DNA of 47,709 bases from Streptococcus castoreus DSM 17536 (GCF_000425025.1 NZ_AUKZ01000014.1:1-47709); one strand, 5' to 3'. Positions 1-8,816 are shown, counted from the stretch's first letter. The notes: a model not told the origin generated them from the letters alone. Translations and numbers: made by a program.

Positions 1-32
1 TTGTAGTAAATGGAAGCTACAAGCCTTGTTAG

Positions 33-62
33 CCACCAGCTTAGCTGGTGGTTTTCTTGTTT
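33..62 (+). terminator. Rho-independent terminator of a plus-strand gene left of the window
   Basis: A perfect 8-bp stem CCACCAGC/GCTGGTGG with a 3-base loop is followed on the plus strand by a T-rich run. On the minus strand no T-run follows, so it serves a gene that ends before position 1 and converges on fasX. Confidence 0.8.
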
Positions 63-93
63 TCCTCTTCGAGAAAAACTGGCTCGAAGCCAT

Positions 94-300
94 AAAAAGA
101 AAACCCGGCAAGCCGGGTTTTGAGACTGATCTTACAATCAGTCAATCTGATATCCAAACAAAGATAACTAGAATAATCACCTCGTGTACCAAGTCATCAC
201 ATCAAAACTATTACTTGTTTATGGAGAGAGAAAATAATAGTTTGATGAAATTGGGGATTGACCACTTGATAAACTGATGATTTCATAGCTCTTCATTTAT
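94..300 (-). ncRNA. fasX: FasX small regulatory RNA
   Basis: The stretch follows fasA on the same strand, has no credible ORF, and has its own promoter and terminator. A TATAAT -10 box (positions 307-312, minus strand) predicts a start near 300. A strong hairpin ACCCGGC/GCCGGGT with a C-TTTTT tail (about 121 to 94) ends it. The predicted RNA is about 206 nt, close to the roughly 205 nt known for FasX in S. pyogenes. There FasX is the RNA effector of the Fas system and acts on streptokinase, pilus and fibronectin-binding adhesin mRNAs. Its position just after fasA is the known arrangement. No target can be read from this window. Confidence 0.88.
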
Positions 301-306
301 ACCGTT

Positions 307-335
307 ATTATAACGAAAAGCTGCCAAATATGTTC
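307..335 (-). promoter_or_regulatory. fasX promoter
   Basis: A consensus TATAAT is on the minus strand at 312-307. The matching -35 position (GAACAT, spacer 17) is weak, as expected for a promoter that needs an activator. FasA is the obvious candidate because it is encoded immediately upstream and is required for fasX expression in S. pyogenes. No FasA site was demonstrated here. Confidence 0.6.
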
Positions 336-391
336 GTTATTTCCTAGAATGTCAATTTTTCATCCTAAAATGTTATCGCTTTTTATTCCGT

Positions 392-1132
392 TTAACGAAT
401 GGACTCCCATTTTTCAAAAAGACCTTTTATTTTTAAGCGTGACACCATACAAGAATCACCATTGTCAAAATAAAGTAGCTTCTTTGTCTTATCAATACGA
501 ACCACCTTCTCCAAATTGACCAAATAAGACCTGTGACATAAAAAGAGTCTGGGTGCCTCTGCTTGTATTTCAGATAACTTGCCGTAAAATTCTAATCTTT
601 CCGTCCGAGTCCATAAACAAACCTTATGAGGAGTGGTTGCGGTCGCAAAATAAAGAATGTCTTTATAGGGCAGTTTGAGTCTTGTCTGAGGGGTTTCAAA
701 CAAAAACATGTCTTCTGACTCTCGACTAGACATCATTGCATAAGTGTAGCGAATGCATTCTTCAATTTGTTCCTTGAACTGACATTGATCCACCGCCTTA
801 TCAATAAAATCCAAAGCAGACACTTTATACTTAAATGAAATCGGGGCAAATTCAGAATGGGTAGTTACAAAAACAATGACAGCATTAGGATCTTTCTGAC
901 GAATATTTGCTGCTACTTCTAATCCACCACGAGCTTTATCGCCAATCTCAATATCCAAAAAATAAAGCTGATGATCCCCTCTTTCATGAATGTTCTCAAC
1001 TAATTTTTGAGGATTTGAAAACACATCTAGTTGGTTACAAGGAATTTTGCTGTCTTTCAAAATGCGAATGACCACAGATTCAATTCGCGTTTGCTGCATA
1101 AAATCATCTTCAAGAATAAAAATATTTATCAT
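392..1132 (-). CDS. fasA: FasA, response regulator (AgrA/LytTR family)
   Basis: A 246-residue two-domain regulator. The N-terminal receiver has the acidic pocket (LEDD, residues 7-10) and a phospho-acceptor Asp at about residue 60 (YFLDIE). The C-terminal LytTR DNA-binding domain spans about 145-246 (LKLPYKDILYF near its start, CHRSYLVNL later). It belongs to the AgrA/ComE class. It lies 3 nt after fasC and is last in a fasB-fasC-fasA operon, with fasX just beyond. In S. pyogenes FasA drives fasX transcription, shifting cells from adhesin to streptokinase production. Length and order match the known locus, so the name is given with high confidence. Confidence 0.92.
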   Translation of the reverse strand: MINIFILEDDFMQQTRIESVVIRILKDSKIPCNQLDVFSNPQKLVENIHERGDHQLYFLDIEIGDKARGGLEVAANIRQKDPNAVIVFVTTHSEFAPISFKYKVSALDFIDKAVDQCQFKEQIEECIRYTYAMMSSRESEDMFLFETPQTRLKLPYKDILYFATATTPHKVCLWTRTERLEFYGKLSEIQAEAPRLFLCHRSYLVNLEKVVRIDKTKKLLYFDNGDSCMVSRLKIKGLFEKWESIR

Positions 1133-1135
1133 GCC

Positions 1136-2413
1136 TTATCTCATTTCTAACAGTTGTCTCAACCGATAATGATCGCTCTTTGTCGAAATTGTTATTTGGG
1201 GATAATTATTTAATACCGTAAAAAAGCGAGACAGACTCCTTTGTTGAGTATCAAATAACCTTGTCATATCAATACGATTCGTTTTCGTGCTATTTTCAAT
1301 AATAAAAATTTGGTTGCCATCCTGTTTAAAGTAGGCTATGGATAAAAAAGGCCTACGACTCCCTTTTGCTGTCTCAATAGCATGATCCATCAATCCCGTA
1401 AACAGCACAATGACATCTAGTAACTTAATCGGCAAATCGTCAATAACATCTGGAATTTCTATGTAAAGATCAATGCCATGGCTCTGAGCTTCCAACAATT
1501 TTGATGTCAGCACACTGCGAACAACCGTCTCTTTGATATTATCCAAAGAAGTCATTTCCCCATTCGCATGTATCATCGCATTGGCAGATTGTTGAATTAC
1601 CGTCTGATAGACTTTGGTAATTAGAAGCAAATCCCCGCTATCAATGCTATCTTTTAAGCTAATTAGAATATTTTCAGAATCATGTTTGACGGTTTGAATT
1701 TCCCTGTAGAGTTGTTCAATAGAACTGTTGTAATTTTCAAGATAAGCAATCCGTTCGTTCTGTGCCTGCGCCAATCTTTGTGATAATTGATCTTTGGCAA
1801 AGCGATCCAATTTAACAATAATCCCTATCAAAATTGCTAGATAGATAATAATCAAAATAGAGCGATATCGAAAATAGAGGATCAAAAAATTGCTCTGCAC
1901 CGTCACCAAAAAATGCACAAAGAAATAATAAGAAAACATGGCTGTATTCATCCAGAAAATCCAATTTTTCATCTTATCCTCACCGATAAATTTAAGGAGA
2001 GTAAGGTCAATACTAAAAATATGACTAAATAGGTAAAAAGCCGGTAGAACAAAAAGATAACACAATTCTAAAAGCCTAATATTATTGTTAATCTGGCTAA
2101 TACTAACCCCCATAACCGCTGGCAAAAAGAAAGAACCAATGACTCGAAACAGTAATTCCACAATCATGATGGCAAAAAAACCATTAAAAATGTGTTCAAA
2201 TAATTTCCTTTGAGGTGCAAAAACTAAACTCACTAAAATAAAAAACAGTTGGTCAATCAAGATAACATTGTCAACTATTAGATTAGCAATGATAAAAAGG
2301 AGTCCAACTAAACCTAACTGCTTCCAATTAAGCTTAATACCAGATGATTTTGAAAAAATTACCCAACTGTCAATAAAAATTGTAGCATAGAAACAAAACA
2401 TCTCATCTATCAA
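1136..2413 (-). CDS. fasC: FasC, HPK10-type sensor kinase with a degenerate ATP-binding site
   Basis: A 425-residue membrane protein with about six N-terminal transmembrane segments (to about residue 203), then a coiled dimerisation region and a kinase-like C-terminus. The H-box keeps the phospho-acceptor histidine (VKHDSENIL, His244-Asp245). The ATP-binding part is worn: the expected DN of the N-box is DH (343-344, LMDHAIETA), and the SSKGxGRGxGL G-box has been replaced by an unrelated stretch around 388-400. FasC lies 6 nt after fasB and 3 nt before fasA. The cognate regulator is FasA. The mirror-image losses in FasB suggest the two work as a pair. Confidence 0.9.
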   Translation of the reverse strand: MIDEMFCFYATIFIDSWVIFSKSSGIKLNWKQLGLVGLLFIIANLIVDNVILIDQLFFILVSLVFAPQRKLFEHIFNGFFAIMIVELLFRVIGSFFLPAVMGVSISQINNNIRLLELCYLFVLPAFYLFSHIFSIDLTLLKFIGEDKMKNWIFWMNTAMFSYYFFVHFLVTVQSNFLILYFRYRSILIIIYLAILIGIIVKLDRFAKDQLSQRLAQAQNERIAYLENYNSSIEQLYREIQTVKHDSENILISLKDSIDSGDLLLITKVYQTVIQQSANAMIHANGEMTSLDNIKETVVRSVLTSKLLEAQSHGIDLYIEIPDVIDDLPIKLLDVIVLFTGLMDHAIETAKGSRRPFLSIAYFKQDGNQIFIIENSTKTNRIDMTRLFDTQQRSLSRFFTVLNNYPQITISTKSDHYRLRQLLEMR

Positions 2414-2419
2414 AATAAC

Positions 2420-3766
2420 CTAGCTCCTCTCTATCCTTGGAATTGTCAAGATTTGACTAAACTGACTGCAAGAGCTTTTTGTTCGTAAGGACATTTGGGG
2501 GTATTTTTGAAGAATCCTTTGAGCGTTTGCCAAACCAATACCACGTCCGGCTCCCTTTGAAGAGTAACCTTCTTCAAAAACCTTATTAATGGCAACCTTT
2601 TCTTTTGTCGTATTAGTTACCACAAACACTTGTTGGTCATCAAGTAAAAAATAGGCTATGGACACGCACGGAAAACTGGCTTCCAAAGCCGCTTCAATAG
2701 CATTATCACAGAAAATAGAAATCAACAAGAGCAAATCCAATTCTGGAATAGGGGTTTCAGCAATAAGATCAGGAATTTCTAAATTTACCGTAATACCGGA
2801 CTTCTCGGCGCTGATAATCTTTGCCGAAAGGAGACTTTTAATGGACGACATCGTAATGTTCCCTAACTTTGAAATATTATAATGCTTGTCGTCCCAATAA
2901 TCATTGGCTTCATGTACGGTTTGGGCATAGATAGCTTGAATCTGACTGACAGATCCTTCCCTTATCACCTGACCTAAATGCTCTAAACGACTGAGGTAGT
3001 CGATTTGAAATCCCCTAATATCCTTATATAGTTTTTCAAGATGTTTCCCATAGGTTTCAAGATTGGCAATATAAGCCTGTTGTTCCCTTTTTAACTCATT
3101 CTTGAGATGTTCCTTTGACCAACGATTAAAATAGGACAAAAGATAAATCAAGAGGAGCATCAAAAACAGAAACAGCAATTTATAAGATGCGGGAACCAGC
3201 ATGGAATGCTTAAAATGGCGAAAAGAATCTGTAAATCCCAAAATCAGAACAACATCAATATCGTAGGCTACAATGAAAATAAGTAGAATTTTATAAAAAT
3301 TTTGCGATCTTACTGAATGATCCGCTCTAAAAATGCTCTTGTAATCTTTGCCTACCAAATAATTAATAATGGCAAAACTAGGCAGAATCATAAGATAAAC
3401 TGTCAAATCTACAATAACATGATTAACATAAAGCCCATTAGATAAAAACATATAGGGAATGATAATCAGCACAATAAAGCGTGACAACAGATCAATAAAA
3501 ACACTTGGGGCAAAAGCTAAAAACAGTGACTTTAACGATAAAATCGGATAACTTTCTTGTTTTAAAATAAAAAGGAAGAGAAATGGATCAATTAAAAGTG
3601 GTGATAGATAAGGGATTTGATTGAAAAACAAGGCTAACACCAACAAGAATACCTGTTTCAAAACAGGTAGTTTAACATCTGATAGAAAAGAGAAAATGCT
3701 AATTTCTGTCACATAGTAGACAATAATTGATAAAAATAAAAAGATGCTATCACTATTTACCATCAT
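2420..3766 (-). CDS. fasB: FasB, HPK10-type sensor kinase lacking the H-box histidine
   Basis: A 448-residue protein with about six transmembrane segments (to about 213), a coiled linker and a C-terminal HATPase domain. The ATP site looks intact: N-box CDNAIEAA (353-360) and G-box SSKGAGRGIGL (402-412). The phospho-acceptor position of the family motif RxFxHDY reads RGFQIDY (251-257), so Ile255 stands where histidine is expected. FasB is first in the operon, downstream of a roughly 500-nt spacer holding its promoter. HPK10 kinases usually sense peptides, but no signal-peptide gene is seen nearby and the ligand is unknown. Confidence 0.9.
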   Translation of the reverse strand: MMVNSDSIFLFLSIIVYYVTEISIFSFLSDVKLPVLKQVFLLVLALFFNQIPYLSPLLIDPFLFLFILKQESYPILSLKSLFLAFAPSVFIDLLSRFIVLIIIPYMFLSNGLYVNHVIVDLTVYLMILPSFAIINYLVGKDYKSIFRADHSVRSQNFYKILLIFIVAYDIDVVLILGFTDSFRHFKHSMLVPASYKLLFLFLMLLLIYLLSYFNRWSKEHLKNELKREQQAYIANLETYGKHLEKLYKDIRGFQIDYLSRLEHLGQVIREGSVSQIQAIYAQTVHEANDYWDDKHYNISKLGNITMSSIKSLLSAKIISAEKSGITVNLEIPDLIAETPIPELDLLLLISIFCDNAIEAALEASFPCVSIAYFLLDDQQVFVVTNTTKEKVAINKVFEEGYSSKGAGRGIGLANAQRILQKYPQMSLRTKSSCSQFSQILTIPRIERS

Positions 3767-3862
3767 TCTTCCTTTCCAATTCTAATCGTTTAGCATATTT
3801 TCTGCTAATAGCTGCCTTGTCGCTTGATTATCAATCATTTGTTCAATATAAAAATATGATAT

Positions 3863-3999
3863 TCTCATTAAATGAGAGTCTCAACAACTCCTAACAATAC
3901 CATTAAACGGCAAAAATAAGTGACTAAATTATTGATCAAGAAAAGTAACGACACATAACATTAAAGAAATATTATACAATAATTACTCCGATAAAACCA
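3863..3999 (-). promoter_or_regulatory. Probable fasBCA promoter and leader with a 15-nt palindrome
   Basis: A TATAAT box lies on the minus strand at 3976-3971, with TGGTTT 17 bases upstream. It would give a leader of about 200 nt before fasB. Within that leader is a perfect palindrome TCTCATT-A-AATGAGA (3863-3877), a possible operator or small hairpin. The start site is inferred. Apart from this and the gltX terminator, the spacer 3767-4275 shows nothing recognisable. Confidence 0.4.
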
Positions 4000-4077
4000 T
4001 CTCTACGATCCAAAATAAAAGAAAGTTGTTAAATTGTTATTGACACTAATGGCAGGAGTCATCTTGAAAAGACCAGA

Positions 4078-4111
4078 TAAAAAGAAAAAGAGGTGTCGTA
4101 AAAAACCTCTT
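4078..4111 (-). terminator. Terminator downstream of gltX
   Basis: The inverted repeat AAGAGGT/ACCTCTT (4105-4111 and 4088-4094), read on the minus strand, is followed by TTTCTTTTT. It lies about 165 nt past the gltX stop and separates gltX from the fas promoter. Confidence 0.7.
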
Positions 4112-4275
4112 AGAATGTGTGCCATTCCGCTCCTTCATTCCTCTTTGAAAAAAAGGTTACGTTAACTCCCATCTCAATCCTAAAAACAATTAAAAACTGA
4201 GCACTTTAGACCCAGTCTTTAATTATCCTTTTTGATGCTTTCATTCAATCTTACCAAAATTAGAACGTAAGAAAA

Positions 4276-5724
4276 TCAAAGCATCTTGTTAATATGCGCA
4301 ATTGATTTCTCACGGCCAAGCAAGTAAATGGTATTTGGCAATTCTGGACCATGCATTTCACCTGAAACGGCAATACGGATTGGCATAAAGAGATTTTTCC
4401 CTTTGATACCTGTTTCCTTTTGAACAGCCTTGATTTGTGGGAAAATGTTTTCTGGATTGAAATCTTCGTCTGACATGGCTTCTAATTTTTCCTTGAAAGC
4501 TTTCAAAACTGTCGGAACGGTTTCACCAGCCATCACTTCTTTTTCGGCCTCTGTTAATTCTGGAAAGTCTGAGAAGAAAAGGTCGGTCAATGGAACAATC
4601 TCATCTGCAGATTTTAACTGTGGTTTGTATAATTCTACTAGCTTCTCAGCTTTTGCGGTTAAACGGCCTGCTTCTTCAAGGAAAGGCTTACAGAGGTTGA
4701 AAACTGTTTCAAAATCCGCATTTTTCAAGTACTCGTTGCTCATCCAATCCATCTTCTTCTGATCAAAGGCAGCTGGCGACTTGCTAAGACGATTTTCATC
4801 AAAAAGGTCAATCAACTGCTCACGAGAGAAGATTTCCTCTTCTCCGCCAGGATTCCACCCCAAAAGGGCAATAAAGTTAAAGACAGCCTCAGACATGTAG
4901 CCTTTTTTGCGATAATCTTCGATAAATTGGAGAGTATTGGTATCGCGTTTGGATAATTTTTTCCCTGTTTCAGAATTGATAATCAAGGTCATGTGTCCAA
5001 ATGCTGGTGCTTCCCAACCAAGAGCTTCGTAAACCATAAGCTGTTTTGGTGTGTTGGCAATATGGTCATCCCCACGGATAACATGGGAAATTTGCATATC
5101 ATGGTCATCCACAACAACAGCAAAATTGTAAGTTGGGTAACCATCTTTTTTCTGAATAACCCAGTCGCCACCAATATTGCCACCTTCAAATGTAATATCG
5201 CCTTTAACCATGTCAGTCCATTTGTAAATACCAGCTTCATTAACGGCTAAACGAACTGTTGGAATAATACCTGCTGCTTCACGTTCTGCAATATAAGCTG
5301 CTTTGGCATCTTCAGACATCCCTAAGAATTCATTAATATAGCGAGGTGTTTCTCCTGCTGCTTCTTGGCGTTCACGTTCTGCTGCCAATTCTTCTTCTGT
5401 CACGTAAGACTTGTAAGCCTTGCCTTCTGCCAATAATTGATCAATGTATTTTTGGTAAAGTTCTAAACGCTCTGATTGGCGATATTGCTCATGAGTTTCT
5501 GGACTTTCATCCCAGTCTATCCCAAGCCATTTCAAGTTTTCTAATTGGGAACGTTCTCCATCTTCCACGTGACGTTTGCGATCAGTATCTTCAATACGAA
5601 TGATAAAAGTACCACCGTAACGACGAGCATAGAGGTAGTTAAAGAGCGCTGTACGCGCATTTCCGATGTGTAATAAGCCAGTTGGACTTGGTGCATAACG
5701 TACACGAATTGGGTTTGTTGACAT
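4276..5724 (-). CDS. gltX: Glutamyl-tRNA synthetase
   Basis: A class I aminoacyl-tRNA synthetase charging tRNA-Glu. The 482 residues from the chosen start agree with the bacterial family. The HIGH signature appears as [19 protein letters not shown] (residues 12-30) and the KMSKS signature as [10 protein letters not shown] in the middle of the protein. The start is set at 5724 ([12 protein letters not shown]) because AGGAG lies 6 nt upstream. An in-frame ATG at 5754 would contain that ribosome-binding site. An extended -10 box TGTTATAAT lies on the minus strand at 5770-5763, so the gene is probably transcribed alone. It is an ordinary housekeeping gene. Confidence 0.97.
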   Translation of the reverse strand: MSTNPIRVRYAPSPTGLLHIGNARTALFNYLYARRYGGTFIIRIEDTDRKRHVEDGERSQLENLKWLGIDWDESPETHEQYRQSERLELYQKYIDQLLAEGKAYKSYVTEEELAAERERQEAAGETPRYINEFLGMSEDAKAAYIAEREAAGIIPTVRLAVNEAGIYKWTDMVKGDITFEGGNIGGDWVIQKKDGYPTYNFAVVVDDHDMQISHVIRGDDHIANTPKQLMVYEALGWEAPAFGHMTLIINSETGKKLSKRDTNTLQFIEDYRKKGYMSEAVFNFIALLGWNPGGEEEIFSREQLIDLFDENRLSKSPAAFDQKKMDWMSNEYLKNADFETVFNLCKPFLEEAGRLTAKAEKLVELYKPQLKSADEIVPLTDLFFSDFPELTEAEKEVMAGETVPTVLKAFKEKLEAMSDEDFNPENIFPQIKAVQKETGIKGKNLFMPIRIAVSGEMHGPELPNTIYLLGREKSIAHINKML

Positions 5725-5989
5725 GTGAGTCTCCTGTAACATTTCAAAATTCAATCGCTACTATTATAACACTAATTAACCAAAAAAGGGAAGAGAGTTC
5801 TCTTTTTCAACCACGACGTACACATGAAGAAAATCTTTTATTGAAAAACAACGAAAACAGCAAAAAAGCTATTACAAGTTTAAATTGTCATTTAATTATG
5901 AATATATAAAATTGCCAAAATAGTTTTCTTCCTAAAATGTTAACTAGAAAACGATGCTTTCTGTAAAAATCAAAGGGTTTTTCTGCATT

Positions 5990-6478
5990 TCAGAACATAA
6001 TTCTCCTTTTTAGAAAAATCATGATAATTTTTTCTTCATGCGTTTGCCGAACGACATAACTGTCAGAACGTTCCTCATTCGATACGATACGTAAGCTCAG
6101 TGGTGTGTAAAGACCATTTTCATATTGCCCAGCTATATCCGAGAGGATATTAATCAGAGCAGCCACGATAACAATCCACAAACTAGGCTTAAAACCAATC
6201 ACAATTCCAGCAAGAATGTCTAGCTCCATCCGAAACAGCAAGGTTTGAATAATTGTTTTTACCTTTTGTGTCGTTTTATCAGTTCAATAACCCATGATAA
6301 AGCCTGTCAAACAAGGTAAGGTTTCTGAGATTCCGATAACAGAAATCCCTAACTTGGCATCAGGTAATTGCAATACATCAGCCATTAGTGCCAGATAATA
6401 CGTCACATCTCCGAAATTTGATAGCATATCACTGGCAAGACTGTCATAAATAATTTATTAGATCAGTCGTTTTTCCAT
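5990..6478 (-). pseudogene. Decayed, truncated MFS transporter
   Basis: Reading from ATG at 6478 the frame gives MEKRLI, two TAA codons, then coherent transporter-like sequence (DSLASDMLSNFGDVTYYLAL, later SVIGISETLPCLTGFIMGY). A TGA follows, then more (LDILAGIVIGFKPSLWIVIV, then NGLYTPLSLRIVSNEERSDS). This resembles the first 140 or so residues of a 12-helix major facilitator protein. The rest of the gene is missing, and the last dozen codons look unrelated. Three in-frame stops and the missing C-terminal half make it non-functional. The substrate is unknown. The stretch 5770-5989 towards gltX shows nothing recognisable beyond the gltX promoter. Confidence 0.7.
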
Positions 6479-6531
6479 GCTTGCTCCTTTGTTAGACCAT
6501 ATTTTTCAGAATATTCAGATGTTATCTTTTT

Positions 6532-6900
6532 AATCGAGTAGGGACTAATCTCTAGTCCCTCTCACACCACCGTGCGTGCCGTTCGGCACAGCACACGGCG
6601 GTTCAACTAAATTTTAACGAGAGTACATAGACTCCCTCATCTCTCATTCTATACAGTCGTTCTATTTGTACTGTCCTATATTTGTGAACAGTAGTCATCA
6701 TTTACGTTTTCTGCCTACCGTCTTTTCAGACCAAGAATTAGAATAGACAACTCTATTTTGAGCGATAGTCATTTAATTGTTCAGCCCTTCGCTCCGTTTC
6801 TATTACAGAAACTTCATCACTACTATGGCTTCAGCTGACTTCTTGTCGTTCGTTATTACTAGGTTATTACCTCGACAAGACCTCACGGGATAAGTCGTAC
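6532..6900 (-). mobile_element. ORF-less group IIC intron, copy 1
   Basis: A 369-nt element almost identical to one at 18527-18890. On the minus strand it starts GTACGACTTATCCCGTGAGG, a variant of the group II GUGCG start, and ends in a short hairpin AGGGACTA/TAGTCCCT followed by CTACTCGAT. That fits a domain VI with branch-point A seven bases from the AT end. Before this lies a domain V-like hairpin with CGC-CGTG on one side and CACG-GTG on the other (6567-6602). A G-U pair inside the CGC triad is typical of class C introns. There is no reverse transcriptase gene. The 5' end lies right after the T-run of the terminator of the gene at 6947-7624, the class C target. This copy has a few extra bases in domain V. 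Confidence 0.72.
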
Positions 6901-6902
6901 AT

Positions 6903-6937
6903 AAAAGAGCAGAAACAAAATGATCTATTTCTGCTCT
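6903..6937 (-). terminator. Terminator of the LytTR/LiaF-like operon; intron target
   Basis: A 10-bp stem AGAGCAGAAA/TTTCTGCTCT followed on the minus strand by TTTTAT. The group II intron begins at the next base (6900). Confidence 0.85.
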
Positions 6938-6946
6938 ATGACTGAC

Positions 6947-7624
6947 CTAGAGGTAGTTAATATCAATACTTGAGAAGATCATATCAGCATCCAATACCAG
7001 AATCTTTTCGGCTTCTAGAAAACTGGGAGTTTGGTTGACTGAACTAAAAACATGATCCCCTTTTACATCTACACGCCAATGACGAGGAACGTAGACTGTA
7101 ACTGATGAGAAGATAGCATCAACATGATAATGTGCTCTTTCTCCCTCTATTTCAGCCTCATTGAAATAGACTGTAGAACTGCCAAATACGACGTCTATTG
7201 AATCTTCTGAAAAATGGTTATCATTGATGTACTGATTAAAACTCCCAAATACCTTACTGCTCCTTTGACTGACCCCTTCTTGTTGATTAGACTGGCGAGA
7301 GAATATCGACCCACAGTATCCAGAAATACTAGACCCTTTAAAAATTAATGTCAAACCCAAGGCCACTAACACTGTCACCACCATCAATAAACCACTGGAT
7401 ATATTGACCCACCGGAAAATGTCATTCATTTGAGCAAAACTCCAAATGGCTAAGACAGCTCCTAAGATAAAATGTCTCTTGCTTAATTGACTGATTGCGC
7501 CAAAACTCAAAAAGGCAATCCATAAAATGGTCCAAAGTGGTAACTGATAAAGTCCTAATTGTTCTTTAAAGACCAAGAAAGCAGCCAATAAAATCAATCC
7601 TATTCCTAAAAATGTACGTTTCAT
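6947..7624 (-). CDS. LiaF-like membrane protein paired with a LytTR regulator
   Basis: A 225-residue protein. The N-terminal 95 residues form about four transmembrane helices (LGIGLILLAAFLVF first). A polar linker follows, and the C-terminal 105 residues look like the beta-rich domain of LiaF/VraT-type and 'cell wall-active antibiotics response' proteins (DSIDVVFGSSTVYFNEAEI, FSSVTVYVPRHW, DHVFSSVNQT). Proteins of this shape act as membrane-bound inhibitors or sensors in envelope stress systems. It lies 3 nt after a LytTR regulator in a two-gene operon closed by the terminator at 6903-6937. A regulator/inhibitor pair is likely by analogy with LytTR regulatory systems. The signal and targets are unknown. 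Confidence 0.75.
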   Translation of the reverse strand: MKRTFLGIGLILLAAFLVFKEQLGLYQLPLWTILWIAFLSFGAISQLSKRHFILGAVLAIWSFAQMNDIFRWVNISSGLLMVVTVLVALGLTLIFKGSSISGYCGSIFSRQSNQQEGVSQRSSKVFGSFNQYINDNHFSEDSIDVVFGSSTVYFNEAEIEGERAHYHVDAIFSSVTVYVPRHWRVDVKGDHVFSSVNQTPSFLEAEKILVLDADMIFSSIDINYL

Positions 7625-7627
7625 TCC

Positions 7628-8074
7628 TTACCTCATTTCTCTAAGCTTTTCTTTCAATAATTGGTAATAGTGTCGTGATACATGAACTTGTTTGTTAGTG
7701 TTGTAGAGGCAAATACGACTGGTTCCTGAAAAAGATTTTTCGAGCGAATAAATACAACTGGTATTGACAATAGTCGCCTTAGCCACACGACAAAAGGATG
7801 GTGGAAGATAGGTTTCCAATTCGTATAATTTCAATTTAACCTCATAGGCATTATCTTTAGAGTGTCCAAAAATTTTATTGCCATCCGTTTCAAAAAAGAG
7901 AATATCAGAAAGGTCTAAAAAATACTCACTACTCCCCTTATAAAAAATCAAGGGTTTTCTATCCATCTGACGAAGAAGCTGCTGAAGTTGAACAACTTGT
8001 TCAGTGAGCTGCGCCGTTTTAATAGCCACTTCAATCCCATCACACGATGCATCTAAATCAATCACAATCTTCAC
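7628..8074 (-). CDS. Stand-alone LytTR DNA-binding transcriptional regulator
   Basis: A 148-residue protein with no receiver domain. The C-terminal 105 residues are a LytTR domain (DLSDILFFETDGNKIFGHSK, then CRVAKATIVNTSCI and HVSRHYYQLLKEKL). The N-terminal 40 residues are predicted helical. The start is a GTG at 8074 with GGGGAGG 7 nt upstream; no better start is present. The gene is first in an operon with the LiaF-like membrane protein and has an extended -10 promoter and a hairpin-prone leader. Known LytTR regulator/membrane-protein pairs regulate themselves, and the membrane partner restrains the regulator. That is inferred here. Confidence 0.8.
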   Translation of the reverse strand: MKIVIDLDASCDGIEVAIKTAQLTEQVVQLQQLLRQMDRKPLIFYKGSSEYFLDLSDILFFETDGNKIFGHSKDNAYEVKLKLYELETYLPPSFCRVAKATIVNTSCIYSLEKSFSGTSRICLYNTNKQVHVSRHYYQLLKEKLREMR

Positions 8075-8106
8075 TGGGCACCTCCCCTCTAAACATCATC
8101 TAACGC

Positions 8107-8165
8107 AAATAACTAGCAACGATTATCTCGTTATTTTTCTAATTACTTTGTACCTCTATTATAGC
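8107..8165 (-). promoter_or_regulatory. Promoter and inverted repeat before the LytTR operon
   Basis: An extended -10 TGCTATAAT is on the minus strand (8166-8158). Just after the predicted start are two overlapping inverted repeats: AAATAAC/GTTATTT (8107-8113, 8130-8136) and AACGA/TCGTT (8118-8122, 8128-8132). They could be an operator or a leader hairpin for autoregulation. The stretch 8166-8297 shows nothing else. Confidence 0.5.
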
Positions 8166-8297
8166 AAGCTTTTAACTGAAAACAAGAAGTTTACAGCAAG
8201 TGGTTAGATTTTTAATGTAAGTGGTTTGAAAAAACCACTAGGAAGCATTTCACAGATGTGTTTTTGATTTCTCCTTCATTTTAAAACCCCCAAATTG

Positions 8298-8816
8298 TCA
8301 AATTAAGTTAGACATTTTCATGTTAGTCAGAAAAACTTGAATTATGTGCCCAGTGTCAACGTTATAAACGACACCATTAATGACAACATCATCAGGAATC
8401 AGAAGAGACTGGCGCAAAATAGCCATATCATCTCGAACACTTTCTTCCACATCTGTAAAGGGGAGAAAATCCCTATCTTCAACATCTATACCCAAGTTAT
8501 CTCGGAGCTGTCTGACAAAACCGTCATTGGTAAAAGTCTGCGTACCACAATCGGTGTGATGTAAGACAACAATTTAGCGGGTTCCCATTTGCTGTTGCGA
8601 AATAACCAACGAACGGATCATGTCCTCCGTAATACACCCACCGGCATTTCACAAAATATGTGCATCTCCCAGGGCTAGCCTAAGGCTTGAGCCACATGCA
8701 ACTGTGAATCCATACAGGTGACAATCGCCACTTGCGTTTTGAAGCGGGCTGTGCCATGTAAAGCCACATATGCTTTGTTAACGGACATAAAGCGTTCAAA
8801 GTAAGAGATCGTAAAA
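8298..8816 (-). pseudogene. Inactivated beta-class carbonic anhydrase
   Basis: The remnant follows a beta-carbonic anhydrase of about 165 residues. It begins near SYFERFMSVNKAYVALHG and then has the zinc-site segment VTCMDSQLHV, where Asp is kept but the usual Arg is Gln. A single-base frameshift follows about 10 codons later. Next come the NAGG motif interrupted by TGA, a TAA before IVVLHHTDCG (the second zinc-ligand pair), and an intact tail from LGIDVEDRDFLPF to the stop at 8298. It is therefore broken at three or more points. Beta-carbonic anhydrases hydrate CO2 to bicarbonate for carboxylases. GGAG upstream shows the old ribosome-binding site. It lies between radA and gltX, where related streptococci carry this gene family. 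Confidence 0.85.

Noticed and set aside
63..93. Stem CTTCGAG/CTCGAAG at 67-87 as a second terminator
   Set aside because: No T-run follows on either strand; it may be a processing or leader structure but is unsupported.
4989..5250. Opposed ORFs of 80-85 codons on both strands inside gltX
   Set aside because: They are shadows of the gltX reading frame with no start signals.
6541..6600. First thought of the repeated 365-nt block as a REP/BOX-type repeat or an IS end
   Set aside because: The domain V and VI features, the GTACGAC start, the position after terminators and the compensating changes fit a group II intron better.
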